Source of the DNA: Pisolithus tinctorius
Taxonomy: Eukaryota > Basidiomycota > Agaricomycetes > Boletales > Pisolithaceae
NCBI GenBank assembly: GCA_024663395.1
Contig: JANFAH010000017.1
Span: 496,001-560,000 of the forward strand
Direction: 5' to 3'
Length of the DNA: 64,000 nt
Below are positions 45,804 through 55,954 of the stretch, one piece after another. Below the pieces are notes generated by a model that was given only the letters and a program-made list of their open reading frames with translations, was not told where the DNA came from and did not search any database. The first letter of the stretch is position 1; each line of letters opens with the position of its first letter. The position numbers were made by a program, and so were the translations under genes.

Positions 45804-46472
45804 TGTCACAACCATGCATTTACTCTAAGTCCCTACTCACTCCACACCCTACTCCACTGCTCATTCACACTCTCTGCACCAACTCTGCCTGCACTCTACC
45901 ATTTATGAGTCTCCTCCACTCTGCCTTCTGTTGGACTTGTACCAGTCTCTTGTCAGACCATGCAGGCCATCCTTGTGCACCACATGGTCCATCACCTGGA
46001 TTGTTTCCTTTTTGGCTTGTTCTGTGTTACCTGTCATATGTTCTCCATCTTCCCTTCATTCATCATCCAGAAAGTTGTTACTTGAAAACTTATGAGTCTC
46101 CATATGTCAGTCCTGATTCCAGTTACTGCACCTCCATAGCAGCATAAAAGCATGTACAGTACTCCACTGTTCTTCAGTATGAATATCACCAAAGTTCCTA
46201 CTCCATCTCTCTCCATCCTCTGCCTGTCAGAGTTATCTCCAAACATCTGTCTGGTCTCTTCCTCTGAAATATGAGGGCTGACATCATGCAAGGGGGTAGT
46301 GCACAAGCTAAACCTGACACCCTCACCCTGCTCCATTTCTGCCTCAGCTGACTTTGTCCCTGCCAATCCTCCACTAGTCAGAGTTCCATTCATCTGTGTC
46401 AGACTTGCTTCCACACCTCTCTCCAGACCTGGTTAAGCATCAGAGTTGATTGGAGTAGGCTCAGACTTGACA
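45804..46472 (+). repeat. Solo LTR in the right arm of the palindrome
   Basis: TG...CA ends. Flanks GTACT (45799-45803) and GTGCT (46473-46477) look like a 5-bp duplication with one change. Same LTR family as 6438-7239. Its presence at mirror positions in both arms means the palindrome formed, or was homogenised, after the LTR inserted. Confidence 0.75.
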
Positions 46473-46629
46473 GTGCTCTATAGAACCATATGTGTCTTGC
46501 TTAATTCACTTGTTCTATATGTTCCTTGGCATCCATTCCACTTATACATCTACCTTTCTGAGATAAGTTGTGATTAGAACAGTTAGAACAACCACTGTTT
46601 TCCTGATGCATGGAAAATCTCCACCAGGA

Positions 46630-46885
46630 CATGGCCTGGTAAAGTGGGTCTATTTAGCCTGGGGAAAACCCAGGTTCACCTGGAAAGCAGGTCTATTTAG
46701 CCTGGGGAAAGCCCAGGTTCACCTGGAAAGCAGGTCTATTTAGCCTGGGGAAATCCCAGGATCAGCCTGGAAAGCAGGTCTATTTAGCCTGGGGAAAGCC
46801 CAGGATCAACCTGGAAAGCAGGTCTATTTAGCCTGGGGAAAGCCCAGGATCAACCTGGGAAGGTGGTCTATTTAGCCTGCAGAAA
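46630..46885 (-). repeat. 43-45-bp tandem repeats, right arm of the palindrome
   Basis: Six copies of GTCTATTTAGCCT, the mirror of the left-arm array, one unit shorter. Confidence 0.85.
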
Positions 46886-48012
46886 GTCCAACTTGGACCC
46901 CAGCTACCCTTTCATTTGATGTATAATATATATATATTATGGAGAAAATGTTTTCTCCAACCATACCAAATTGCTGCCCTGGAGAATCTCCAGGAATGGT
47001 GGTGGAGAATCCCCAAAAGTTGGGAATTCCCAACAAAATGACACCTATTAGGTTAATACTTATATCAAAATCTCCAGACCTAATAGGTCTCCAAGGGGGG
47101 TTGACTGAAGTGGTCTCCACTGAGATCTGACTTGCATTGCCACCCCCTAATGTGATATCAGTGCACTTACTCAGTTTCTGACTCCATTTGACTCATTTTG
47201 TGATATTTTGACTGTCCTTGACTTGTTTATTGCCAATACTTACCAATCTTCTTTGCTTGCTTACTTTTCATTTCTTGCCCACTCATCATGATTACTCAGT
47301 CCTTACTCATTACTTACCAAGCATTTGTGCCTTGTTTGTCACAAGCTGTGCTCCCCCCACAGTATATAAACCCCCATGTACTTAGCTACAACCCACAAGC
47401 AATCCACAAGCAATCCACAAGCAATCCAGAAGTCAGTTCAGCTCTCTCAGTGCATAACTCATCATCAACAGTTGAGGCTCATTTGGAAGAGTCTATCTGT
47501 CACCATCCATCATCCTTGGTAGTTGAGGCTCCATCAAGGGTCTATCTACCTCCATTCCTTATCTGAAGCTTTCTCCACTCTTAGTCAGCAGTCTTGCTTA
47601 GTCATCCCTCCACTCCTGCATAACTCATCATCAACTTGCACCAGGAGCATGTTTTATTGAAGTCCATTACTCCAGAATACTTTCAGCTGAACACCTTCAC
47701 TCTGTTCAACATCCCCTGTCCAGTTATCACTCACTTGTCTACTCCTGCATAACTCATTGTCAACTTGCACCAGGAGCACTCCACTTGAAGTCCCCCCCAC
47801 ATTTAGATTTTTTTCTGCACTCCAGGTTCCATGGAGGCAAACCACCACTTGCCCATTATTTGTCTTTGGTGTTGGTTTTGGTTGGTTTATACCACCTTCC
47901 CACACTTTGACTCACATTGCCTCTTGTTCCCTCCCACTCTGTTGTACAATACCAAGACTGGATGCCAGACCTATGACATTGACAAAAGAAACAGGCCACC
48001 ACACTACAGTGG

Positions 48013-49064
48013 CTACTCAGCCATGGGCTCACCTTCCCCCTTGGCTTCCTCCTCCTCACCCTCAGCCTGCAGCCACTCTGCTTCCTCACACAGCTCATCT
48101 GAGTCAAGCTTGGACAAGCCTGAGTCCAAGAGGGTGATCACCACCCTGAAGCTGTAAGACTCATCAATTATGGCCTCAAGTGTGTCAGCAATCCAGCCTG
48201 AGTATTTGACCACAGCCTCTTGAAGTTCAAAAAGGCCTGCCAGGTTGTTGGCAATGAGCCCTGTGATGTCAATAAGCTGCTTGAGCTTGTCTTCCAAGCC
48301 CAAGAACCCCCCTGCAATGACCTTCCTTGCCCCACTCCCACCAGCCTCAGGCTCATTGATCTCCAGCACCTCAGTCAGTTTCAATTTTGCCCACTTCTTC
48401 TGGCTTGGCCCAGGCTCAGGCATCTCATCATCGGCCTTCCTCTTCTTCCCCTTGTCAACCTTGGAAATGGCCTTAGGACTGGCCTTGGCATCCTTCCCAT
48501 CCCTGGGCCACTGGCACTTGCCTTTGGACTGGTTGCAGCACATGCAGGCAACCCATTTCTTGTTGCCATCCACAAGGAATTTGCAGACAACTCTGGCCTG
48601 GGAGCAGCAAGTACAACTAAAAGGGAGGTTAAAAGAAAACACATGCCAGGTTGTAAAAATACTCACCCAGGATCCATTACCACCCTCTTCACCTCACCCC
48701 TGGCCCCAGCACTGGCCTCATCACCCTTGCCAGCCTTGGCCTTGCATTTACACTTGGCCTCTTGTCTCTCTTCCTCCTTGTGCACTCTTTTCTCCTTGGC
48801 CTCCTGCACTGCCTTCTTGGCCTCAGCCCTCTCAGCCTTGGCCCTCTCTCTCTCCACTCTCTTGGCCTCAGGCCAAGCCTGTTCTTCTCACTGGGCTTGT
48901 TCAACCACCTTTTGCCTCTTCCTTTCCTTCAACTTAGATTTCATCACTTCCTCCTCATTGTTGGTGTTGTACCAAATGGCATTGTCCAACACTTGGGTCC
49001 AGTCCACTATGACCCAGCCTTCATCATTGTTATCAGTTATGGCAATTGGTCTTGAGTCAGACAT
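48013..49064 (-). pseudogene. Antisense coiled-coil/Zn2Cys6-like protein of Gypsy-2
   Basis: Same place and direction as the antisense gene of Gypsy-1. ATG at 49064 (MSDSRPIAITDNNDEGW). A K/E/A-rich coiled-coil stretch (RVERERAKAERAEAKKAVQ) lies at about 48700-48860, after a stop at 48888. An intron with donor GTGAGT (about 48668) and acceptor CTTTTAG (about 48620) has consensus only in this direction. The cysteine cluster is C-x2-C-x6-C-x12-C-x2-C-x6-C (CTCCSQARVVC ... CMCCNQSKGKC). After a basic KKRKADD segment comes a helical C-terminus (LEDKLKQLIDITGLIANNL), ending at TAG 48013. Preservation of layout while sequence diverged argues for a selected protein. Confidence 0.65.
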
Positions 49065-49201
49065 GATGGATGAAGTACAAAGGAAAGATGCAAAGGGCTT
49101 AGCAGGCCACAAGTATCAATTTTTCGAACTCAGCCAAAGTTTGGACTCAGCCTACCACTCTCGCAGGGGTCTCATGGGTTCAACCCCTAAGAGCAGGATA
49201 C

Positions 49202-49723
49202 TGTCATAGTTGTGTCTCAACCCTGGCTGGACTTGGCCTTGCATTCATTCAGTCCAGCCTCAGCCTCACCAATCCCTTATCTCCAGATGTCCTAGCATGG
49301 TGTACACTGCTTTGCAGTGCATGTCATTTCAGTTAAGCTCTGCCCAGTCTTGTCCCCAGTCTGCCCTGCCCTGGTCTCCAGTACCTTAGTCATACCTTAC
49401 TAACACTTGTCTTACCAATCATCTTAGCAATCTTTGCAAGACCAGCATTACCAGTCTCTGTACTAATAGCTACTTCTAGTATATAAACTCTTAGATACTT
49501 GGCCTGTACTCTCCAGTCTGAAATCAAATAAGTTCTATCTGTAATTCTTGGCCTCAGACTCAGACTGAAACCCACACAAGGGAATAGCACTGCCTTCCAA
49601 GTTGCTAAGTCCAATCAGTCCATCCCCCTGTATCTCTGCCCCTTCCCTCTGATACCAACCCCTTGGCCTTGTGCCCACCTTGGTCTCCAGTCCAGCCTCA
49701 ACCCAGACATCACAAACTTGACA
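49202..49723 (+). repeat. 3' LTR of Gypsy-2
   Basis: 522 bp, starts TGTCATAGTTG and ends CACAAACTTGACA. It matches the 5' LTR outside the inserted copy 1. Followed by the GATC duplication and then the resumed KDZ-B frame. Confidence 0.9.
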
Positions 49724-50526
49724 GATCAGTTCCTCCCTGACCATCCTGGTCACCAGGAGGTCAGCAATGTTCCACTGCCATCATATATCAGAGTACAGCA
49801 TTTCCATGACATTGGCCTTGGCAGTCTTGTGGAACAGGAAATACATCTGAGACAGGGCCAGGCAAATAATGCATTGCATGAATTGCATCTGGCCCTCATG
49901 GACAAGGCCATGATATTTTGTACAGATGTCCAGCAAGGAGGGAACTACAAAATGACAACCTGGGCATGGGGCCAGATATCCAATGCAGAGGCAATGGTTC
50001 AGCAGCATGCTGCCATCTATTGCCAGTGCCAAAAGCAACTTATTGCACTGGGGGCTGGGGAGGACATTCTTGGCAAATACTAAGAATTGAATAGGGCAGA
50101 CCTGACTGTGAGTGCTGCAATTGCAGACCCAAATGCAAGAGGTCATTGTGATGACACTCTGGCCTGGTTTTGGACTGTGGACCTTCCCCAGGATTCTGCC
50201 ATGAATGACAGGATGTTGGAATGTAGGCAAATCAATTGGGCTTGTGTGAAATATTAAACTGACTGAATTATCACAGTTTATCGAGTTAACTGGCTGTGTA
50301 CAAAAGTGCTACAGGATCACTGGGAAGAAGAGCTAGAGTTACTCACACTGGAGACTGGGTGGACACAGAAATTCTTCTTACACAAGGAGAAATTCTGGAG
50401 TGGCCAGCATATGGAGGCATTGGCAGTGGGCAATACTGGTTTCACATGTTATATGGCTAGGCAGTCCCAGATGTATTGGGATTTAGCCAGAACACTAGGA
50501 TGTACTTCAAGATATGAATTGGAAGA
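49724..50526 (+). pseudogene. KDZ transposase B, C-terminal part
   Basis: Continues the KDZ-B frame exactly after one copy of the GATC duplication (DETD then QFLPDHPGHQ). Blocks: LVEQEIHLRQGQANNALHEL (49830), TTWAWGQISNAEAMVQQHAA (49965), LIALGAGEDILGKY, then after a break VNWLCTKVLQDHWEEELELL and CYMARQSQMYWDLA (50285-50500), ending at TAA 50527. The end matches KDZ-A. Arg-to-Cys replacement in NWL(R)A(K) is consistent with CpG decay. Confidence 0.88.
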
Positions 50527-50599
50527 GTAATGTGCATACATCTCTAGATAGTATGAAACTGGGGAAATTACATATCAAGATTCTAATGAGATGTGTAAT

Positions 50600-51235
50600 G
50601 AGGACAGCACCCTACTTATTGCTGGCTCCTGGCTGGGTAACTGAATTGACTTGGAAGTCCTCAAGCTGGTCCTGTACTTGTCCAAGCCTGTCAAAAAGGG
50701 TGAGCCATTCACTGCAGAATTCCATCACACCATGGAGCCAGTGAATCTCCTCCTCCTCCTGATGGATCATCTCATCACAGCTTTCAATCAACCAGCCAAT
50801 GCTGTCTGATGGCATCCAGTCCATGTCACACAGCAGTGGAAGACACTCTTTTCCTTCCTATGGCATGGATGGATTCAATGGGATGATCAAAAAAAGCCCA
50901 CCATGCACCTCAACCCCAACAAAGAATTCCTTGGCCTCCTGCAAAACTTCCTCCAATGACCAATGATCATACCCATCCAGATAGGTAGGGTCCATTGTCC
51001 ACCAGGTATGTTGCATAGGACTGGTGTGGATCATACATTTCACCTCTCCACTTTTGACCTGCAGGACATTCAACTCCATGATGTGTGCCATCAGGGCAGT
51101 CTCTCCCATATTTTGTATGGCTGTCCACCAAAGCAGTTCATTGGCAACATATGGGACCTTCATGATTGTCTCATATGAATTGCAGGTAGCCAGGGCCTGC
51201 TTTAATATATGCTGTGGAAAAGTCCATGACACAGT
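50600..51235 (-). pseudogene. Unrecognised decayed coding region
   Basis: Minus-strand blocks that look protein-coding: CNSYETIMKVPYVANELLWW, WWTMDPTYLDGYDHWSLEEV, EAKEFFVGVEVHGGLFLIIP, then after a TAG at 50858 WLIESCDEMIHQEEEEIHWL. I do not recognise the family. It is convergent with the KDZ-B end, so it could be another passenger gene or a host gene remnant. Confidence 0.35.
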
Positions 51236-52478
51236 GAACCAGCATCCATTTTGACAAACTCACTGTTTCCACCTGAACCTGCTGATACCAGTCATCTGGC
51301 AGTCAATCACTTGGGTTGTTGGCCTGCTGCAAAGCATATGTGAACTGTCTAAATTGGACACTGATGTATTGGATTATCATGGAGAGGTAGGATAGATTAG
51401 TGGTCCTGACATCCATGGTGATTCAGAGTAGAGTTGGATTGGGTGCAAATGTTATTACATAGCAATGTGGCTAACACATGTGATGACCAAAAGATAAGAG
51501 ATCATCAATAATCACATCCCAGGAGGCCAGAATAGCAAGTGGCCTATCCTGGTGCAGTGGTTGTCATGAGCCAAGTGGCTGGATATCAATCTGAATGAGA
51601 CTGATGATGAGACTGTAGTGTATCTATGCATTACTGGCACTTCCAGACCAGTACTGGGAAAGGCAGCATTGCATTTTCTCAATGGCTGTGGAATAGGCAA
51701 TTAGTTGGAAAGGCCCCAGGCTATTGTCCAATGCTTGTGGACAGGGTATAATGAAAGGTCCACATGCTGAAATATGACTGGCATGGTGGGAAATGTAGCT
51801 AGTGCCAGACCCATAGCAGAACATTGTATCTGTGCATTACCAGCACTGCCAGACCTGTGCTAGAAAAAGCTGCATTGTGTTTTCTCAATGGCTGTGGAAT
51901 ACAAAATTAGGTTGAAAGGCCCCAGTCTGTCATCGAATACTTTGGCATGGTGTATAAAGAAACATGAATGCCATGAAATGGACTGGTGTGGTAGGAAGTG
52001 TATCTAGCACCAGAGCCATAGCAGAACTTGCCATCTATCACCTCTATCTTGGTACCTGTATCATGCTGGAATAATATGTGGAAGCCAGAGGTACTATGCT
52101 GCCATAGGGGCACCTGTTTTTGAAGGCTGGAATGGTCATTTACCAATGCCATGTAACCATGGCAGCTTCACTATGGCCTGGAAAACACTGGCATACATAG
52201 CCACAGTGCCATACTACACACTACAGCTACCAGATAACCCATCATCAACACTGTGCTCACCATATTGTCTTGTGTTCTTAATGGCAATAAATCACAGCAC
52301 CACCTGGGATATTACACACTATATGCACCAGGAATTCTCCAGTCAAGCCTTCCCAGGACCAAATGCCCCCAAACCAGATCCTCCACTCCACATTCCAACA
52401 CATGGCATTGTCACTATGAATCAGATAGTGGCCAGCATGCATGCAGCATACAAAAATAGAAGTAAGCTGATGTCCCAG
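51236..52478 (-). other. Non-coding or decayed stretch with a tandem duplication
   Basis: Two copies of a roughly 220-bp segment at about 51600-51830 and 51830-52050 share GTATCT(A)TGCATTAC(T/C)(G/A)GCAC, TTTTCTCAATGGCTGTGGAAT and AGAACATTG/AGAACTTGC. On the minus strand both carry FCYGSG(T/A)xYxSxHxS. No known family. A 130-codon plus-strand frame at 52146-52538 is also unrecognised. Confidence 0.35.
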
Positions 52479-54291
52479 TGTGAGTCAAAGTGTGGTTCAC
52501 TGGTGGAAACCAACCAAAACCAACACAAAAGACAATAAGAGCAAGTGGTGATGTGCCTATGCAGTACCGAGATGGCAGAACCTTTGGTTTGGGAGGGTTT
52601 TTGCAAGCTACAACACTCAAAGATGAGTGCTGAGGGTTGGGGGTGCTCCTGACAAAGAAGGAGCAAGAATCTGATAGAAAGCAATAGGGTAGACTGCTGT
52701 CAGCCTACAGAAGGATGGATGACAACTTAATTCAATGTCCTAAGCTACACTGAGCTCAGGGAGGGCTTGGAGCAAAGTATATTGATGATAGATGATGATA
52801 AGCAAAGTAGACAATAGTTAGACCCTTAATAAAGTCTCAACTATCAAAGTGGCTGAATGATTTACTGAGTGATGATGAAATGCAAGCAAGAGGGGCTCTC
52901 TGATGTCTTCTTCTTATTCAGCTATCTAAGTATGGTGATTTATATACAGTACAGGGGCATTGCCTATGGAAAACAAGGTGCAAACACTTGGTAAGTGATT
53001 GGTAACTGATAAGTAAGGAATGTAAGCAGTGGTTAATCATCTTAGAAAGCATTGGTGAGCATTGGTAAGGATAAGTAAGCCAAAAAGTGAAGAATCAGTA
53101 AGCAAGGTCAAAAGATTGGTAAGTATTGGCAACAAGTGAGTCAAAGACAGTCAGAATGTCAAAGTATGAGTCAAGTAATGTCAGAAACTGGGAAAGCACA
53201 CTGGAATCACATTAGGGGGAGGCTGTGCATGTCACATCTTGAAGAGATCACTTCTGGGCCAAAGTGGGATGACAGAGAGGCAGCACTGATCTGATGCTGA
53301 TATAGTACATCCAAAAGTGGACAGGGTGAGTCAGATGTCAACAGGGGTCAAGCTTTGGGGGTCTGTGGGGTGACAAGAGCATAAGGGATTGCAACTTTCC
53401 CCCCCTTACTGTCCTCTCAGTGAAGCAAATAAAAACTTCATGAATGAGGCTCTGTTGGAAGAGAGGATGAAGGGGGAGTGTCTTCTGCTGTATCTTGCAA
53501 TAAGGAGGCAAGATGTGCATCATACTCATCATGGATGTGATCAGGGAGAGTGGAGAACAGTAGATTATACTGTAGCTGTCACAATTTTGGAAGAATGATG
53601 GATGAGACTGGTATGAAGACATTGCAGGGAGCAGGGAGGAAGGATCCATATGCTTCTTGGACTGGAGAGACTCAAACAACCACATAAGACCTTTCTAAGC
53701 AAATGAAAGACCTGAGGCAACCAAAGAATGTCCTCCTAGAGGTCATACTGACAAAAAGAACATGCTGTCCAAGCTGGATGGGCTGAGAGGGGGCAGACAA
53801 GGGTGGGATGTACCAGGATGCTTCAGGACAGTAGCTGGTAGGAACTCCTGGTAGATATATGTAGCCATTGTCCCTTGCAAAGGTGTCAAGTGAAATGATT
53901 GATGTGGAGGTGGCCATATCAGAAGAATTAGTGAAATGAGCATCTTTTGGAGGGAGTGCTGTAGAAATGTGTGGAGTGCACAAATCCTTTCCAATTTTGG
54001 AAGGTAGGATTGTGTGGCTGAGCACTACAAGCAAGTGTGGGAATGGTGTCAGTATCTGCAGAATTGGTGGAGATACGTCGAAAACTGGAATGCCATACAC
54101 AGGTGCTTAAGAACTTTTATTGGTGCTTAACTCACTTCCTTCCTTTTTCTTTGGCATTGATGACTCATTCTTGTGTGAGGGATGACTGCCAACATTCCTG
54201 GCTGTCCTTCTTTGCATGAGGGCTATGGTCTTCATCTCCATTCATCAGCTGCATCCATGTCCACCTCACCAAACACCTTTGGTGTGTGACA
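52479..54291 (-). mobile_element. Long LTR-like element, copy 3 (inverted, 1813 bp)
   Basis: On the minus strand it starts TGTCACACACCAAAGG and ends TTTGACTCACA. It matches copies 1 and 2 in blocks such as GTGAGTTAAGCA and CATTCCAGTTTTC(A/G). It includes CTGTATATAAATCACC (about 52945) as a possible TATA. Flanks CCAG and ACAA do not match, so no target duplication survives, or the ends are misjudged. Confidence 0.6.
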
Positions 54292-54566
54292 ACAATACAT
54301 ACACTACATCACTATATAATGTTGCATGAGCAAAGTCAATGTGGGTCCACCCAATTGTTTCACCACCATCATATCTCTGACCAGAGGAGTGGTCCAAACA
54401 CAATGCACATGGTCCACAACTAATATTATTCAAGTGTCACATCCCACAAAATGTCTATTAGCATGGACCTGCAACAGAACTATCCCACTTGTGACTGTTA
54501 CACTCTTGACAGCTAAGCCAGGGTACTCCAATATATGTGGGGACAACATGAGTGGTTTATCAGGAT
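54292..54566. other. Spacer 3' of the squalene epoxidase pseudogene
   Basis: No gene is seen. CpG-poor sequence between long-LTR copy 3 and the end of the ERG1-like gene. Confidence 0.4.
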
Positions 54567-55868
54567 TCAATTCATTAACCACCAGTCATGGGTGAAAGAA
54601 CATGACCCAGATAGAATAGAATGCAACAGTGAAGAAGTGGTAGGCAAGGAGGATAGGTGAAGGGGCAATTCTGGATCAGAATCAGTTGGGGGAGAAAGAC
54701 AGCTGCAGTACATAAACATACCCTGCAAGGAGGGAGACTGGACCACAGACACATTCACCACCATGCTCAAAATACTTGAAGCAACCCCTCTGTAAGACAG
54801 CAAGGTTTTCATCTGCAATTATGCCTGCATTAGTAACTCAAAATAATTCTCTTAATGGAAGGGAATGACCATCAGCACTGAATAAGTCATACAGTGCAAA
54901 GCTGAGTATGTTGACCATGGAGGAAAGCAGTTTGCATGACCAGTACCAACTACTCAGTAAATTCAATATCTTGTCCCAGTTTCAAAAGTTGGCCTTGGCG
55001 AGTAGCTTCAATAAGATGATGACATCATGCAATGCAAGTCATGCTGCCACCAGTGAGAGGGTGACACATATTCCACAAGTCACCAATGAGGATTGCACCT
55101 TCTCTGGTGTACTTACCACCTTGTTCCATGGCAGGAAGAAAAAAGTTGGGCATGTGTCTGATGTGATCCTTGTCTAGCACCTCATGGACAGCTATGTGGA
55201 GTGATGCCAGGAGGTGCAGGATGATGTCTTTGAGAATATGTCCCTTGTATCTGAGTGTCAGCACAACATCAATTATATGAGAAAGCATGATGTATACCTT
55301 GAGATTGTGTGGAATGGGATGCTTGATGGCTACAAGCATACAGGTATCATGCTCTGAAATCTGGTACATTAGCACCAGTCCACAACCTCTTGTGAGGGCA
55401 ATGGAGTTGTGTTGGGGCATTGGCAACTGGATATCCTTGAGGATGACTCCACAAAAATGGCTTCCTGTCATAGACTCCCTGGAAGCCTTTCCCATGACAG
55501 TATTCCTGAAATTAGAGAAGCATCCATCTGCAATAATGACAAGGTCTGCAAAAAAGGACTCCCCTTCTCAATGGAATTTGGCTGTGTTGCATGGACACCA
55601 AGGACCCACTTGGTGTGCTGGCACTTGATGAGCTCATTCACAGTTGCTTCGATGACATCCACTCCCAGCATCCACTTGGCATGCTCTCGAAGCACCATGA
55701 CAAACCAGCCATGGTGGAAGCTGCAACCCTGCCTGCCATCTGGGTAAGGTATGTGCACAATCTGACCAGAATGAATGATGCAGTAACCACTCACAGGTAT
55801 GGCATGTATGCCTTCGAGACATGATTCAAGTCTGAGCTTCTGGAGTGCTGCTACACCTCCACACATGA
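54567..55868 (-). pseudogene. ERG1: Squalene epoxidase (squalene monooxygenase), truncated relic
   Basis: The enzyme converts squalene to 2,3-oxidosqualene in ergosterol synthesis at the endoplasmic reticulum. Minus-strand blocks in family order: GGVAALQKL and HIPYPDGRQGCSFHHGWFVM (55840-55720), VDVIEATVNELI, then MTGSHFCGVILKDIQLPMPQ (55460), KHPIPHNLKVYIM, the signature GDLWNMCHPLTGGSMT (about 55040; NMRHPLTGGGMT in working enzymes), LSFALYDLFSADG, GCFKYFEHGGECVCGPV (about 54760), an intron GTATGT...GATCCAG, and a hydrophobic tail LLAYHFFTVAFYSIWVMF. The N-terminal FAD-binding part is missing because element C begins at 55869. Frame breaks and Arg-to-Cys/Gly-to-Ser changes show it is dead; they fit CpG decay. 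It is probably an extra copy, since the pathway is essential. Confidence 0.85.
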
Positions 55869-55947
55869 TTCAGTCACTTGTAGTCCTAAAAGTGGGTCAT
55901 CCGACATGTACATTTCGTCCTGAAACTGGGACTAACCGACATCGGCC
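55869..55947 (+). repeat. Terminal inverted repeat of element C
   Basis: 79 bp, nearly identical to the reverse complement of 17408-17486, starting TTCAGTCACTTG. The preceding bases CACATGA are also shared with the A flank. Confidence 0.85.
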
Positions 55948-55954
55948 GGTGGTC

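Larger units (their letters stand above)
43573..47113. mobile_element. 3.54-kb palindromic (foldback) element
   Basis: The two halves are inverted copies: position x pairs with about 90686 minus x in the outer arms and 90730 minus x inside. Ends CCACTTCAGTCAACC and GGTTGACTGAAGTGG. 6-bp duplication TCTCCA at 43567-43572 and 47114-47119; the uninterrupted target is visible in copy 1 at about 36550-36575. Each arm has an outer tandem array, a solo LTR and an inner minisatellite. The left outer array has one more repeat unit. No transposase is encoded, so it would depend on enzymes supplied in trans. Open frames of 114 and 126 codons in the arms lie within the LTR and are not convincing genes. 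Confidence 0.85.
42499..47916 (+). mobile_element. Long LTR-like element, copy 2, containing the palindrome
   Basis: Starts TGTCATACACC and ends TTTGACTCACA. Flanks TCAC (42495-42498) and TTGC (47917-47920) fit a TCGC duplication with one CpG decayed on each strand. Minus the 3.55-kb palindrome and its duplication it is about 1.87 kb. CAGTATATAAACCCCC (47360) is a likely promoter, followed by repeats of AAGCAATCCAC and of the CATAACTCATCATCAACTTG segment. It inserted into Gypsy-2 just downstream of pol. Confidence 0.65.
35338..49723 (+). mobile_element. Gypsy-2: CpG-depleted Ty3/Gypsy element with nested insertions
   Basis: TG...CA ends, with the 4-bp duplication GATC at 35334-35337 and 49724-49727. 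5' LTR 35338-37291 (interrupted), gag from 37330, pol to about 42405, antisense gene 48013-49064, 3' LTR 49202-49723. It carries two long-LTR-type insertions (35484-36913 and 42499-47916). It has the same domain order as Gypsy-1, but nearly every CpG has become TpG or CpA, converting Arg codons to Cys, Gln, Trp, His or stop. It is clearly the older element. Confidence 0.93.
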
